From: Flavobacterium odoriferum
GTDB taxonomy: Bacteria > Bacteroidota > Bacteroidia > Flavobacteriales > Flavobacteriaceae
DNA: 64,000 bases
Assembly: GCF_025499515.1 (NCBI RefSeq)
Contig: NZ_JAMKFA010000014.1
Location: forward strand, 1-64,000
Direction of reading: 5' to 3'
In this document: piece after piece, positions 8,313 to 16,905 of the stretch
Layout: each line of letters begins with the position of its first letter
Position numbering within the stretch: position 1 is the first letter of the stretch
Made by a program: the position numbers and the translations under genes
Notes under the pieces: generated by a model
Databases searched by the model: none
What the model was told of the DNA's origin: nothing
The model's input: only the letters and a program-made list of their open reading frames with translations

Positions 8313-11300
8313 TTAAAAAATCACTTTCTTTTGAACTTTTACATTGTTTTCGTCAACTATTGTTAACAGTAAAACATTATTGGTTGGTTTTAAATTTGGA
8401 ATTACAAATTCGTTATTTTGAATAGTATTTCCTTCAAATAAAACTCTTCCTAAAACATCAAAAGCTGTAACTGATTTTAAATTTGCTTTTGAACTTTTAA
8501 TCGTTAGAATATTATTTGCATTGAAAGCTATTATCTCATTTCCAGAAATTTCAGAATCATTGTTTGATAAAGTGGTTTTAAAAATAATTTCAAAACGATT
8601 GTTGATGGTTTCTGCATTTGCCATAAACGTATGATTATTTTGAGTTAAATCAATTAGGCTGTTAGTAACCTTGTCTTTCAAATAAATCGATTGATTAGTA
8701 AATAATCCGTCTTTTTCGCCTAATGAAATGGTGAATAATCCACTGTTTTGCGAAGTAAATCCTAACGGGATTACATCATCATCAGTAAAAGGTAATCCTT
8801 TTCCTTGAATTACTAATTCGTTGTTGTTTACTAATGAATAAATCGCACTATCTCCGTTATTTAATAATTTTCCATCATAGCCAAAATCTAAATCATTTGT
8901 TGCATTTTCAATATAACCCAATAAAATTTGATTGTGATTGTTATTTCCTTCCGAAAGGTTTAACCAAAAACGGTGTTTTTCAGTTGTTATAGAAGTACTA
9001 ACATTCGCATTTCTATTGATAAATTGATTATTACTTGTAGCATTTCGCATACTGTTCGTAAAATACATTGGACCAGTTGCTAAAGCGTTTACATAAAATC
9101 CTTGTCCTGTTTGAATAAATGTATCAGGAATTAATGAGCCATTCATTGCTGCTGTTCCACCTGTTAAATTTCTTGATGCAAAGTTGTTTGCAACATAAGT
9201 TCCGCTTAATGCGGCATTTGTATTGGTCCAAAAATGTAATGTTCCATCAATTTTAGATAAATTTCCAATAATAAACTCATGAATATTGATAGGTGAAGGA
9301 TATGGATTTCCAACTAAATTAAATCCTAAACCAACTGAACCTCCATAAATAACATTCGGATTAATTCTACCGTTATTTGGTGTTCCAGTAAATTTTCCAT
9401 TCCAAGAAGTTGTTGTGCTTGGCATTGTATTTTCGGCTCTAATTAAATATCCTTTTCCAGTTGCAAAGCTATTTGTAGAAGGATTTACACTGTTATAAGC
9501 TGTTGGAGTTGTTGTTCCCGTTGGAATATATTCATAAAAACGATTGGTTAACGTGTTTGGCGAAAACGCTAATAAATTTTGATTTGTAACAGGCGCTGAC
9601 CAACCTACATAGTCTAATCTTTTTAACGAAGTTTCTCTATTTACTTCAATATTTCCAGAATTTGAAATTTCTTCGATTTGATAAACATTTGAGTTTGATG
9701 CAAATTTTAATTGAGCTGTTGTTGCTACAGTAATTCCTCCTCTAACATTCAAATCATGGTTGGCTAAGAAATTTACAATGGCTGTACCTGAAACGGAAAT
9801 CGAACATGCATCAATAGAAGATGAAGAAGTGTAATTTCCTGTAAAAGCTACTTGTTTATCCTTTGCTGGTAATCCATTGCTCCATGAAGTTCCATTCCAA
9901 GTAGTCGAGGTTGGACATTTCAATTGAATATTGTTTACAATTTCATTCATTGCAAAAGTAACGTTTGAAGGTGTCAGTGTAACGTGATCTTCGTTAACTG
10001 TTGGTACAGAATATGCATCAAATGCACTTGTACTACTTGCGTTTATGTTTGCATACCAGTTATTTGTACTTGTAATTGCTAATGAACTTTGAGCAGGAAT
10101 AAAGTCAAATTTTTTAATTGTCATTGCATTTAAAAAGCGAGTTAATGTAGGGTTTGGACCTGCATCAGCTGCCAAACTTTCTAAATTAAATAACCCGCCA
10201 GGAGCAGAATCTAATCCGGCAGTGTATGAAAATGAACGTGCATTTGTTTGTCCTGTTCCTATTGTTAACCAAAAAAATGTCCAAGCTTGTTTTCTTACTC
10301 TACTTACTCTAATATTACCATTTGCAGTTGGTGTAAAGTTTAAATCTAATAATGCTCTTGTGAAACCATCGCTATTAGGAACATCTAAATTTGTTAAAAC
10401 TGCCATTCCAGGTGTTCCTGTCATTGCACCATTACTAGCCCCATTTGAGATTGCTATTTTTCTACAATTTTGAGGAAATCCCATGGTATTTAACTCATTT
10501 TGAAAAGCATTTCTATGAGTTGGATGACCTGTTGGAAGTAATGAAGCTGTTGTAGTGTTAAATTCTGTAAGACTTGTTCCTAATAAATGCCCTTCAAAAT
10601 GATCAATAAGCATTTGTCTTGCAGCTGGACTTTTTAACATAGAATCTACAATTGCTCTTACGGTTAAATCGGCAATATCGCCATCATAAGCAATATAATT
10701 GAACATGTGTTGCATTCCAATTGGAACATTTGCACCAAGATGAGGTGAATCAAAAGATAACCATAAACGTGTTTTATGATCCATTCCATTCATTTCCATA
10801 TAGCGCAGTGCCATTCTGGTTATTAATCCTCCCATACTTGGTCCGATAACAACAAGTTCTTGATTTCCTACTTTATTTGCGTTAATGTAATTGATTAACT
10901 CAATCATTACGCGAGCATTTCTTTGAATATAGTCTACACCACCATCGATATTGGTGATGCCATCTGGTCTTGTGTAAATCGGAAAGTTTAAAACCACAAC
11001 ATCATAACCTAAATTTCTAACATTGTCTCCTAGGTTTTGTGTTGGAGTACCATAATTTAATAAGTTATAAATTGAACCTGTATCTCTACCGTCTGCTGGG
11101 TCAAATCCATCACAAACAATAATTACTTTGTCTAATAAGCCAGCTTCGTTGTCATAAAATATTTGGAATTCACCTTTGCCAGCGTGAGCAGCCGTTTCGT
11201 TTGTTCCTTGATAAGTTAATGAAGATGTTATTTCTGTTAAAGGGCTAACAGCTAAAGGAGTTTGTTGTGCAACTCTATTTAGTTGATTAATGCTTTGCGC

Positions 11301-11999
11301 TTTCTCTTTTAAAGTAAATTTTGATTCGTTTGTAAAAACAGTTCCATCGTTTAAAGTAATTTTGAAAGAAATTGTTTTTGTTCCAAGATTACTAAAATCA
11401 GCAGTGAAACTTTGATTAGTAGAAATTTTTTGAAAGCCTTTCCCAGTATTAAGGTTTACTTCAATTTTGCTAATAGTTTGATTAGTCGTATTGAAAATTA
11501 ATTCGTCTAAAAGTTTGAAAGTAATTTGTGTCCCTTTTAATTGTTTAATTAATGGGGAAGCAAATCCAATTTTATGTGTATTGAAATAATCTATTGATGA
11601 ATCTGTTATCTCATATTGATTGTTTGCATTAAGCTGTAATTGATTTTGCTCTCTTACGCTTGGTTTAATCGCATCAAATTCAGAAATCAAAATAGAAATT
11701 GGAATGATGTTTTCTGCAAATCCTTTTTCGGTTTTCGCCTCTAAAAAATCAATTTTAGGAAGTCTTTCCAAAAAATCTGCTCTTTGGATTTCATGAAATG
11801 CTTGTTTAAAGTCTAATGATGATAATGGTTCGGTTTTGGTCTCTGTTAGTTTAGCAACAGTTCCTACTTTATCATACAGAATTTTTGTTTGCGTATGTGG
11901 TTTCAATAAATCGAAAGTTTTTGACTTTTTTTCTATTTCTTGTCCAAACGAAAACGAAATCGAAAATATAACGATTAGGGGTAGAATTTTTTTCATCAT
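8313..11999 (-). CDS. Secreted alpha/beta-hydrolase (lipase/esterase-like) with T9SS type A sorting domain
   Basis: This 1228-residue protein starts with a Sec signal peptide (MMKKILPLIVIFSISFSFGQ). After a ~230-residue beta-rich N-region, residues ~285-560 form an alpha/beta-hydrolase domain. It contains IIVCDGFDPADG, the nucleophile elbow IGPSMGG (Ser388) and LWLSFDSPHLGANVP. A long Ser/Thr/Asn-rich region follows, with WNGTSWSNG and GFNLVGNPYPSPIN, typical of very large flavobacterial secreted proteins. The last ~75 residues (ANNILTIKSSK...VTAFDVLGRVLFE...VQKKVIF) are a type A C-terminal domain that directs export by the type IX system and cell-surface attachment. The substrate is unknown; lipid or ester cleavage is inferred from the fold only. 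Confidence 0.85.
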   Translation of the reverse strand: MMKKILPLIVIFSISFSFGQEIEKKSKTFDLLKPHTQTKILYDKVGTVAKLTETKTEPLSSLDFKQAFHEIQRADFLERLPKIDFLEAKTEKGFAENIIPISILISEFDAIKPSVREQNQLQLNANNQYEITDSSIDYFNTHKIGFASPLIKQLKGTQITFKLLDELIFNTTNQTISKIEVNLNTGKGFQKISTNQSFTADFSNLGTKTISFKITLNDGTVFTNESKFTLKEKAQSINQLNRVAQQTPLAVSPLTEITSSLTYQGTNETAAHAGKGEFQIFYDNEAGLLDKVIIVCDGFDPADGRDTGSIYNLLNYGTPTQNLGDNVRNLGYDVVVLNFPIYTRPDGITNIDGGVDYIQRNARVMIELINYINANKVGNQELVVIGPSMGGLITRMALRYMEMNGMDHKTRLWLSFDSPHLGANVPIGMQHMFNYIAYDGDIADLTVRAIVDSMLKSPAARQMLIDHFEGHLLGTSLTEFNTTTASLLPTGHPTHRNAFQNELNTMGFPQNCRKIAISNGASNGAMTGTPGMAVLTNLDVPNSDGFTRALLDLNFTPTANGNIRVSRVRKQAWTFFWLTIGTGQTNARSFSYTAGLDSAPGGLFNLESLAADAGPNPTLTRFLNAMTIKKFDFIPAQSSLAITSTNNWYANINASSTSAFDAYSVPTVNEDHVTLTPSNVTFAMNEIVNNIQLKCPTSTTWNGTSWSNGLPAKDKQVAFTGNYTSSSSIDACSISVSGTAIVNFLANHDLNVRGGITVATTAQLKFASNSNVYQIEEISNSGNIEVNRETSLKRLDYVGWSAPVTNQNLLAFSPNTLTNRFYEYIPTGTTTPTAYNSVNPSTNSFATGKGYLIRAENTMPSTTTSWNGKFTGTPNNGRINPNVIYGGSVGLGFNLVGNPYPSPINIHEFIIGNLSKIDGTLHFWTNTNAALSGTYVANNFASRNLTGGTAAMNGSLIPDTFIQTGQGFYVNALATGPMYFTNSMRNATSNNQFINRNANVSTSITTEKHRFWLNLSEGNNNHNQILLGYIENATNDLDFGYDGKLLNNGDSAIYSLVNNNELVIQGKGLPFTDDDVIPLGFTSQNSGLFTISLGEKDGLFTNQSIYLKDKVTNSLIDLTQNNHTFMANAETINNRFEIIFKTTLSNNDSEISGNEIIAFNANNILTIKSSKANLKSVTAFDVLGRVLFEGNTIQNNEFVIPNLKPTNNVLLLTIVDENNVKVQKKVIF

Positions 12000-12140
12000 G
12001 TTTTTTGCTTTATTATTAAAAATACTATGCTTGCATAATATATTTCGGATACAATTTATAAAAAAAATAATAAAAAGTTAAATATTTTTATAAATCCGAT
12101 AAAAAGCATTAAAATATCGATAAAACATCAAAAAATAAAA

Positions 12141-12164
12141 AAGCTTGCCATTTCTGACAAGCTT
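12141..12164 (-). terminator. Terminator of the P5C dehydrogenase gene
   Basis: A 7-bp stem (AAGCTTG / CAAGCTT) with a 10-base loop is followed on the minus strand by a T-rich run (plus-strand AAAAAATAAAA). Confidence 0.7.
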
Positions 12165-12186
12165 GAAAATAAATATTTTTATAAGT

Positions 12187-13812
12187 TTATCCTAAGAAAG
12201 GATATTTATAATCTTCTGGTGTTACGAAAGTTTCTTTAATCGTTCTAACAGAAGCCCAACGCAATAAGTTTTGAGATGAACCTGCTTTATCGTTAGTTCC
12301 TGAACCTCTTGCTCCTCCAAATGGTTGCATTCCTACAACAGCACCGGTTGGTTTGTCGTTGATGTAGAAGTTTCCTGCTGCATTTTGTAACGCAACGGTT
12401 GCTTCTTCCACCGCATAACGACATTGGCTAAATACCGCACCTGTTAAAGCATATTCTGAAGTTTCGTCAACTAATTTCAATGTTTCAGACCATTTTGTGT
12501 CTTCATAAATATAAATCGTAACTACTGGTCCGAATAATTCAGTTTCCATAGTTGAATATTTTGGATTTGAAGTTAAGATAACCGTAGGTTCAATGAAATA
12601 ACCTTTTGATTTGTCATAGTTTCCACCCATGATTACTTCTGCATCGCTATCTTTTTTAGCTTGATCAATGTAACGTGCTAATTTGTCAAATGAAGCTTCT
12701 GAAATTACAGCTGTAATGAAATTACTCATGTCTTCTGGCGAACCCATTTTCATCGATTTTAAATCCGCTTCTAATTTTGCTTGAACTGCTGGCCATAAAC
12801 TTTGTGGTACATAAACACGAGATGCAGCACTACATTTTTGCCCTTGGAATTCAAAAGCACCACGAGCAATTCCTACTGCAACTTGTGCTGGATTTGCTGA
12901 TGGATGTGCAATGATGAAATCTTTTCCACCTGTTTCTCCAACGATTCTTGGGTATGTTTTGTATGTAGCGATATTGTTTCCGATGGTTTTCCAAATGTCA
13001 TTGAAAACGCCAGTTGAACCTGTAAAGTGAACTCCAGCTAAATGTGGGTTAGATAAAACTACGTCAGAAACCATTCCAGAGTCACCCATTACCATATTGA
13101 TAACACCATCTGGCAAACCTGCTTCTTTGAAAACTTGCATAATTACATTAGCAGAATATACTTGTGTTGCAGCTGGTTTCCAAACCACAACATTCCCCAT
13201 TAATGCAGCACTTGAAGGTAAATTTCCTGCAATTGCCGTAAAGTTGAAAGGTGTAATTGCATAAACAAAACCTTCTAATGGTCTGTATTCAACACGGTTC
13301 CACATGTCTGATGTTGATGCTGGTTGGTCTGCATAAATTTTAGTCATGAATTCTACGTTGTAACGTAAGAAGTCAATCAACTCACAAGCCGAATCAATTT
13401 CTGCTTGGTGAATGGTTTTTGATTGTGCAATCATAGTCGCTGCATTTATTTTAGCACGGTATGGGCCAGCTAATAATTCAGCTGCTTTTAAGAAAATCCC
13501 AGCTCTGTTTTCCCAAGCCATTGCTGCCCATTTTTTACGAGCTTCTAATGCTTCGGTAATTGCTTTTTCAACTAAGGCTCTGTCTGCTTGATGATAAACA
13601 CCTACAATATGTTGGTGATCGTGTGGAGCCGACATTTTTTTGGTATCGCCTGTTTTAATTTCTTCGCTACCAATATATAAAGGAACTTCTACTTGAGAAT
13701 TCCACATTTTTGTATAAGTTGTTGCAACGGCTGCTCTTTCAGGAGAACCTGGTGCGTACGATTTTACGGGTTCGTTAACCGCTTTTGGGACATTAAAAAA
13801 TCCTTTTAACAT
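12187..13812 (-). CDS. pruA: L-glutamate gamma-semialdehyde (1-pyrroline-5-carboxylate) dehydrogenase
   Basis: This 541-residue NAD-dependent aldehyde dehydrogenase converts glutamate-gamma-semialdehyde to glutamate, the second step of proline catabolism. The N-terminal ~60 residues (MLKGFFNVPKAVNEPVKSYA) are those of stand-alone, eukaryote-type P5C dehydrogenases. Further landmarks are TPFNFTAIAGNLPSSAALMG (cofactor site), HFTGSTGVFNDIWKTIG, RIVGETGGKDF (general-base Glu) and AFEFQGQKCSAASRVYVP (catalytic Cys). The C-terminal NDKPTGAVVGMQPFGGARGSGTNDK also fits. No proline dehydrogenase gene is adjacent. A minus-strand -7 element at 13916-13909 implies a ~95-base leader holding an imperfect hairpin. 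Confidence 0.93.
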   Translation of the reverse strand: MLKGFFNVPKAVNEPVKSYAPGSPERAAVATTYTKMWNSQVEVPLYIGSEEIKTGDTKKMSAPHDHQHIVGVYHQADRALVEKAITEALEARKKWAAMAWENRAGIFLKAAELLAGPYRAKINAATMIAQSKTIHQAEIDSACELIDFLRYNVEFMTKIYADQPASTSDMWNRVEYRPLEGFVYAITPFNFTAIAGNLPSSAALMGNVVVWKPAATQVYSANVIMQVFKEAGLPDGVINMVMGDSGMVSDVVLSNPHLAGVHFTGSTGVFNDIWKTIGNNIATYKTYPRIVGETGGKDFIIAHPSANPAQVAVGIARGAFEFQGQKCSAASRVYVPQSLWPAVQAKLEADLKSMKMGSPEDMSNFITAVISEASFDKLARYIDQAKKDSDAEVIMGGNYDKSKGYFIEPTVILTSNPKYSTMETELFGPVVTIYIYEDTKWSETLKLVDETSEYALTGAVFSQCRYAVEEATVALQNAAGNFYINDKPTGAVVGMQPFGGARGSGTNDKAGSSQNLLRWASVRTIKETFVTPEDYKYPFLG

Positions 13813-13828
13813 GGTGTTGAATTTTAGC

Positions 13829-13860
13829 TTCGCTCAGTTCGGACAAAGTCCTCGAGTGAA
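13829..13860 (-). promoter_or_regulatory. Imperfect inverted repeat in the pruA leader
   Basis: On the plus strand TTCGCTC...GGAC-AAA-GTCC...GAGTGAA forms a hairpin with an inner perfect GGAC/GTCC stem. It lies between the predicted start site and the ATG. It could be an mRNA control element or an interspersed repeat. Confidence 0.35.
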
Positions 13861-13908
13861 AATTAGACAATTTTGTGTGTTGATTTACTGGTTTTTCGTA
13901 AACGAATA

Positions 13909-13916
13909 CAAAAATA
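13909..13916 (-). promoter_or_regulatory. -7 promoter element of pruA
   Basis: A minus-strand TATTTTTG matches TAnnTTTG and lies about 97 bases upstream of the ATG. Confidence 0.4.
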
Positions 13917-13996
13917 CAAAGTATATTTTGAATAATCGATAACAAAAGTTACTTAAGATAAAGATTCTTACATTGGAATTTATAATTGTTTTTTTG

Positions 13997-14383
13997 CTAA
14001 TTAATAGCAAAAGGAGCACTCAATTTAAAAGCTGGGATTTCAACTTTAAAGCTACGTGTAGTTGTAAAATTCACCATATTAAAATGACCTTTCATGGCGC
14101 CAATTGGTGAAGAAAGCAAACAGCCAGATGAATATGTGTAGTTTTCACCAGGTTTAATAACTGGTTTTTTACCAATCACACCTTCGCCATCAACCGTTTC
14201 TGTGTTGTTTAGTGCGTCATAAATTTCCCAATGACGAGAATTTAGTTGTACAGAATCTTTGCTTTGGTTTTCAATAGAGACATGATAAGTAAAGGCAAAA
14301 TGAATCTTATAGTTTTTGAAGTAAGTTCCTTCAAAACTAGTTAAAACTGAAATTTTTATGCCTCTTGTAATTTGACTTACCAT
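13997..14383 (-). CDS. apaG: ApaG domain protein
   Basis: This 128-residue protein has the whole ApaG fold, an immunoglobulin-like beta sandwich. Visible features are the opening TRGIKISVLTSFEG, YHVSIENQSKDSVQLNSRHW and GEGVIGKKPVIKPGENYTYS. The tail GCLLSSPIGAMKGHFNMVN also fits. The length equals the family norm (~125). Its cellular role is unsettled; in enterobacteria it has been linked to Co2+ and Mg2+ sensitivity. It is the last gene of a minus-strand run (T9SS plug, DUF3667, apaG) with gaps of 2-3 bases, so the three are probably co-transcribed. Confidence 0.92.
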   Translation of the reverse strand: MVSQITRGIKISVLTSFEGTYFKNYKIHFAFTYHVSIENQSKDSVQLNSRHWEIYDALNNTETVDGEGVIGKKPVIKPGENYTYSSGCLLSSPIGAMKGHFNMVNFTTTRSFKVEIPAFKLSAPFAIN

Positions 14384-14386
14384 AAA

Positions 14387-15463
14387 TTAAAATAAAAGTA
14401 TTCCTAAAAACATCATTACTAAAGCACAAATGACTAAGAATAAAAAGAATAACGGATTCAAAAGTATGAATTTTAAAATAGTTATCCAACGACTTTGTTG
14501 ATAAAAATTTCTTAAAGATTTGTAGAAATAAAAAGGTAATAAGAATAAAAAATAAATAAATGTAGTTGTTTCAAAAAGAGTTTCAGAAATCACACCTATA
14601 AAATTGAATATTATTATGCTAATAAAAAAGAATGTAAAATATGTATAAGAAAATACTAAATGTTCAGTGTAATTCATTCTTTTTGAATAGAAAACAATCC
14701 AAAACATAAGTGTTAGTATAGGTAACGATAGAAAAATCAGAAATGGGAGTTTTTCATAAAAGTAATCAATCAGTTCTGAGTTTATGTTGTTCGTTTTTAA
14801 TTTTTTACACTTATTATACATTGATTTATGTATGAAACTGTTTTTGAATCCTAATTCTTTTAACGCTGTTTCTTCTGATTTTTCAGGATATTTTTTGTAA
14901 AAATTTCTAAATGATGCAAAAGTGTATTCATACCCTAATGAGATTGAATCTAGTTGTTTTTTTGTGTAGATAGAATCTTTGCTATATTCGATTTTGCTAT
15001 TTCTATATTTTTTTAAAAGATTGTTTTTTGTTTGACCAGAAGTCAATGCTTCAATAGCAATGCTGTCTTGTTTTTGTTCTTCTTTAAGTTGCTCTTTAGT
15101 TAACTCTTTTTCTGCTTTATCATTTGCTGCTGTTGGATTTTCTTCCGTCAAATTAAATGTAATAAACAAAATAATTGAAACACTCAAAAACAGACGAAAC
15201 GGGTTTGCATACGTGTGTCTTTTCCCTTCGTTGAATTCGCGAGCTAAAACACCGGGTTTTGTAAAAATAGAAACAATTGAATTTCGTAATCTTGAATCGT
15301 AAGCATAAAAATTTGCAAAAAACTCTTCAATAAAATCTCTAATCGTAAGTTTTTTCGTCGAGTTTAATTGACCACAAGCATGACAAAATTTTTCGCTAAC
15401 ATCTAGTTGTGTTTCACAATTTAAGCATTGTGTGCCTCTGTATTTTTTATCTTTTCTATTCAT
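14387..15463 (-). CDS. DUF3667 domain protein, zinc-ribbon membrane protein
   Basis: This 358-residue protein opens with a zinc ribbon: CLNCETQLDVSEKFCHACG gives two CxxC pairs at residues ~16-34. Then comes the DUF3667 signature (TIRDFIEEFFANFYAYDSRL and FTKPGVLAREFNEGKRHTYANP) and the first membrane helix (FRLFLSVSIILFITFNL). A charged ~130-residue extramembrane segment follows, then about four more hydrophobic helices to the C-terminus (FLIFLSLPILTLMFWIVFY, FLFLVICALVMMFLGILLF). Function is unknown in the family. It is packed between apaG and the T9SS plug gene, three and two bases away. Confidence 0.85.
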   Translation of the reverse strand: MNRKDKKYRGTQCLNCETQLDVSEKFCHACGQLNSTKKLTIRDFIEEFFANFYAYDSRLRNSIVSIFTKPGVLAREFNEGKRHTYANPFRLFLSVSIILFITFNLTEENPTAANDKAEKELTKEQLKEEQKQDSIAIEALTSGQTKNNLLKKYRNSKIEYSKDSIYTKKQLDSISLGYEYTFASFRNFYKKYPEKSEETALKELGFKNSFIHKSMYNKCKKLKTNNINSELIDYFYEKLPFLIFLSLPILTLMFWIVFYSKRMNYTEHLVFSYTYFTFFFISIIIFNFIGVISETLFETTTFIYFLFLLPFYFYKSLRNFYQQSRWITILKFILLNPLFFLFLVICALVMMFLGILLF

Positions 15464-15465
15464 AT

Positions 15466-16713
15466 TTAATTACGAATAACCTCGCTGTTTGTGTTGGCAA
15501 TTCCTATTACTCTGTCGTATCTGTCGTTGTTTCCTTTGTAGTATACGATTGCGGTGTAATTGTTTTCGGTTTGAAAATAATTGCCATCAATTGCGTTTTC
15601 AAAATCAATTGCTCCTTTTTTATTGGTAAGAATGTATTGATAGTTTGTGAAACCTTGCTTTATTAAAAGTGCTTTTTCATACAACCCCGCTTTCTTATTT
15701 AGTTCCATTTTATAATCATCAGTCAATGCATAATTGTTAAACATACCAGAGATATAAATATTACCTTCTAAAAATTCTGGAGCATCTAATGCAAAATAAA
15801 CCCATGAATAATCGGCTTCAATTCCAGAATTTGAACCATTAGCATTTTGTACAAAAAAGTTTCCATTAATATCTGGGAAATAGGTGTAAGGTTGATTTTT
15901 TCTTGGCGTATTGGTATATAAATAGGTGTTGTAAATATTGTCACCAGATGTTACTCTTGCAATAGTATTATTTGTTGCTCTAATAATTTTGTTGTCAATT
16001 GTATATCCTTCGTTTCCGCCCCAAAATTGTGTTTCTTTGTTGTATCTGTAAATTAATTCAGAACCCAAAGTATATTGTGGTTTTAAATTTGAAATACTGG
16101 TTTTCCAATTCCCATTTTGAAATAAGGTGACTTTTACATTTTGAATTGGGTTTTGTAAAATTTTGTCGCCATAATTGATAGACATTTCGATGTTTTGTTT
16201 TCCGTCTAAGCCTTCAAAATCTCTTGAACGACGAACTAATAACCCAACATTTACTTCTTCTTCATAAATAATTACTCTTCTCGAAAACACAATTTCATTT
16301 TCATCATTTAAAATAGTGAATAAGTAGTTTCCGCTTTTTGTGATCTGATTGAATTTATTTGGAAAAACTTGTCTGTAATGTGAATATAATTGTAAAGTAT
16401 TGAACGAATTTTCATAGGTAATAATGCGCTGATTGTCCATTCCGTTTAAATATTCTGCTTTAGATAAATTTGTTGGCGCAGACCAATCGTAATTATATTG
16501 GGTAATTGTATAATAATAATCTGCTTCGTCACTATATAAATCGTCAAATTGTAATTGAAATGATTCTCCGAGTTTGAAAAACGGAATCACATTTGTATTA
16601 TTTGAAACAAACGAAATGGTTTTGATGTTAAAAGGTGGTTCTTGTTCAATTCCTTCTTGCGAGAAGCTGAAATTAAAAAAAAGTAAGGCAATTGCACTTA
16701 TTATTCTGTTCAT
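15466..16713 (-). CDS. Type IX secretion system plug protein (DUF5103 family)
   Basis: This 415-residue protein has a signal peptide (MNRIISAIALLFFNFSFSQ) and the DUF5103 layout. An N-terminal beta domain reads FQLQFDDLYSDEADYYYTI, NYDWSAPTNLSKAEYLNG and YSHYRQVFPNKFNQITKSGNY; beta-rich repeats with Y-x-N/D patterns follow. In Flavobacterium johnsoniae, the DUF5103 protein was identified as the Plug that closes the periplasmic end of the SprA translocon when PorV is absent. Function is therefore transferred by family, not shown here. It is the first gene of the plug-DUF3667-apaG run and divergent from nqrA. Confidence 0.8.
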   Translation of the reverse strand: MNRIISAIALLFFNFSFSQEGIEQEPPFNIKTISFVSNNTNVIPFFKLGESFQLQFDDLYSDEADYYYTITQYNYDWSAPTNLSKAEYLNGMDNQRIITYENSFNTLQLYSHYRQVFPNKFNQITKSGNYLFTILNDENEIVFSRRVIIYEEEVNVGLLVRRSRDFEGLDGKQNIEMSINYGDKILQNPIQNVKVTLFQNGNWKTSISNLKPQYTLGSELIYRYNKETQFWGGNEGYTIDNKIIRATNNTIARVTSGDNIYNTYLYTNTPRKNQPYTYFPDINGNFFVQNANGSNSGIEADYSWVYFALDAPEFLEGNIYISGMFNNYALTDDYKMELNKKAGLYEKALLIKQGFTNYQYILTNKKGAIDFENAIDGNYFQTENNYTAIVYYKGNNDRYDRVIGIANTNSEVIRN

Positions 16714-16830
16714 GTCTTGATGTTATGAATGGTAAAAATAATTAAAACTTTAATAAAACACGAATAATTGTACCAAAGATTTTTATTTAATTTAGAATAA
16801 TTATAAATAAATAAATTCACTGAGTTAAAT

Positions 16831-16863
16831 TTTGGTTAGGTTGGTTGTAATTGATTAAATTTG
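16831..16863 (+). promoter_or_regulatory. Promoter of the nqr operon
   Basis: TTTG at 16831 and TAAATTTG at 16856 are separated by 21 bases, a near-ideal Bacteroidota promoter. The start is predicted near 16868, leaving a ~38-base leader to nqrA. Confidence 0.7.
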
Positions 16864-16905
16864 CACGTTTTATAGTAAATTTTTAACAATCATATCTTCA
16901 AAAAT

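Noticed and set aside
12026..12037. Short palindrome TATGC-TT-GCATA upstream of the T9SS hydrolase gene
   Set aside because: It is only 5 bp per arm in AT-rich DNA with no clear -7 element beside it; chance is a sufficient explanation.
16714..16905. Mobile element or hidden gene in the plug-nqrA gap
   Set aside because: The gap is AT-rich and holds only the nqr promoter. No ORF of note and no inverted termini were seen.
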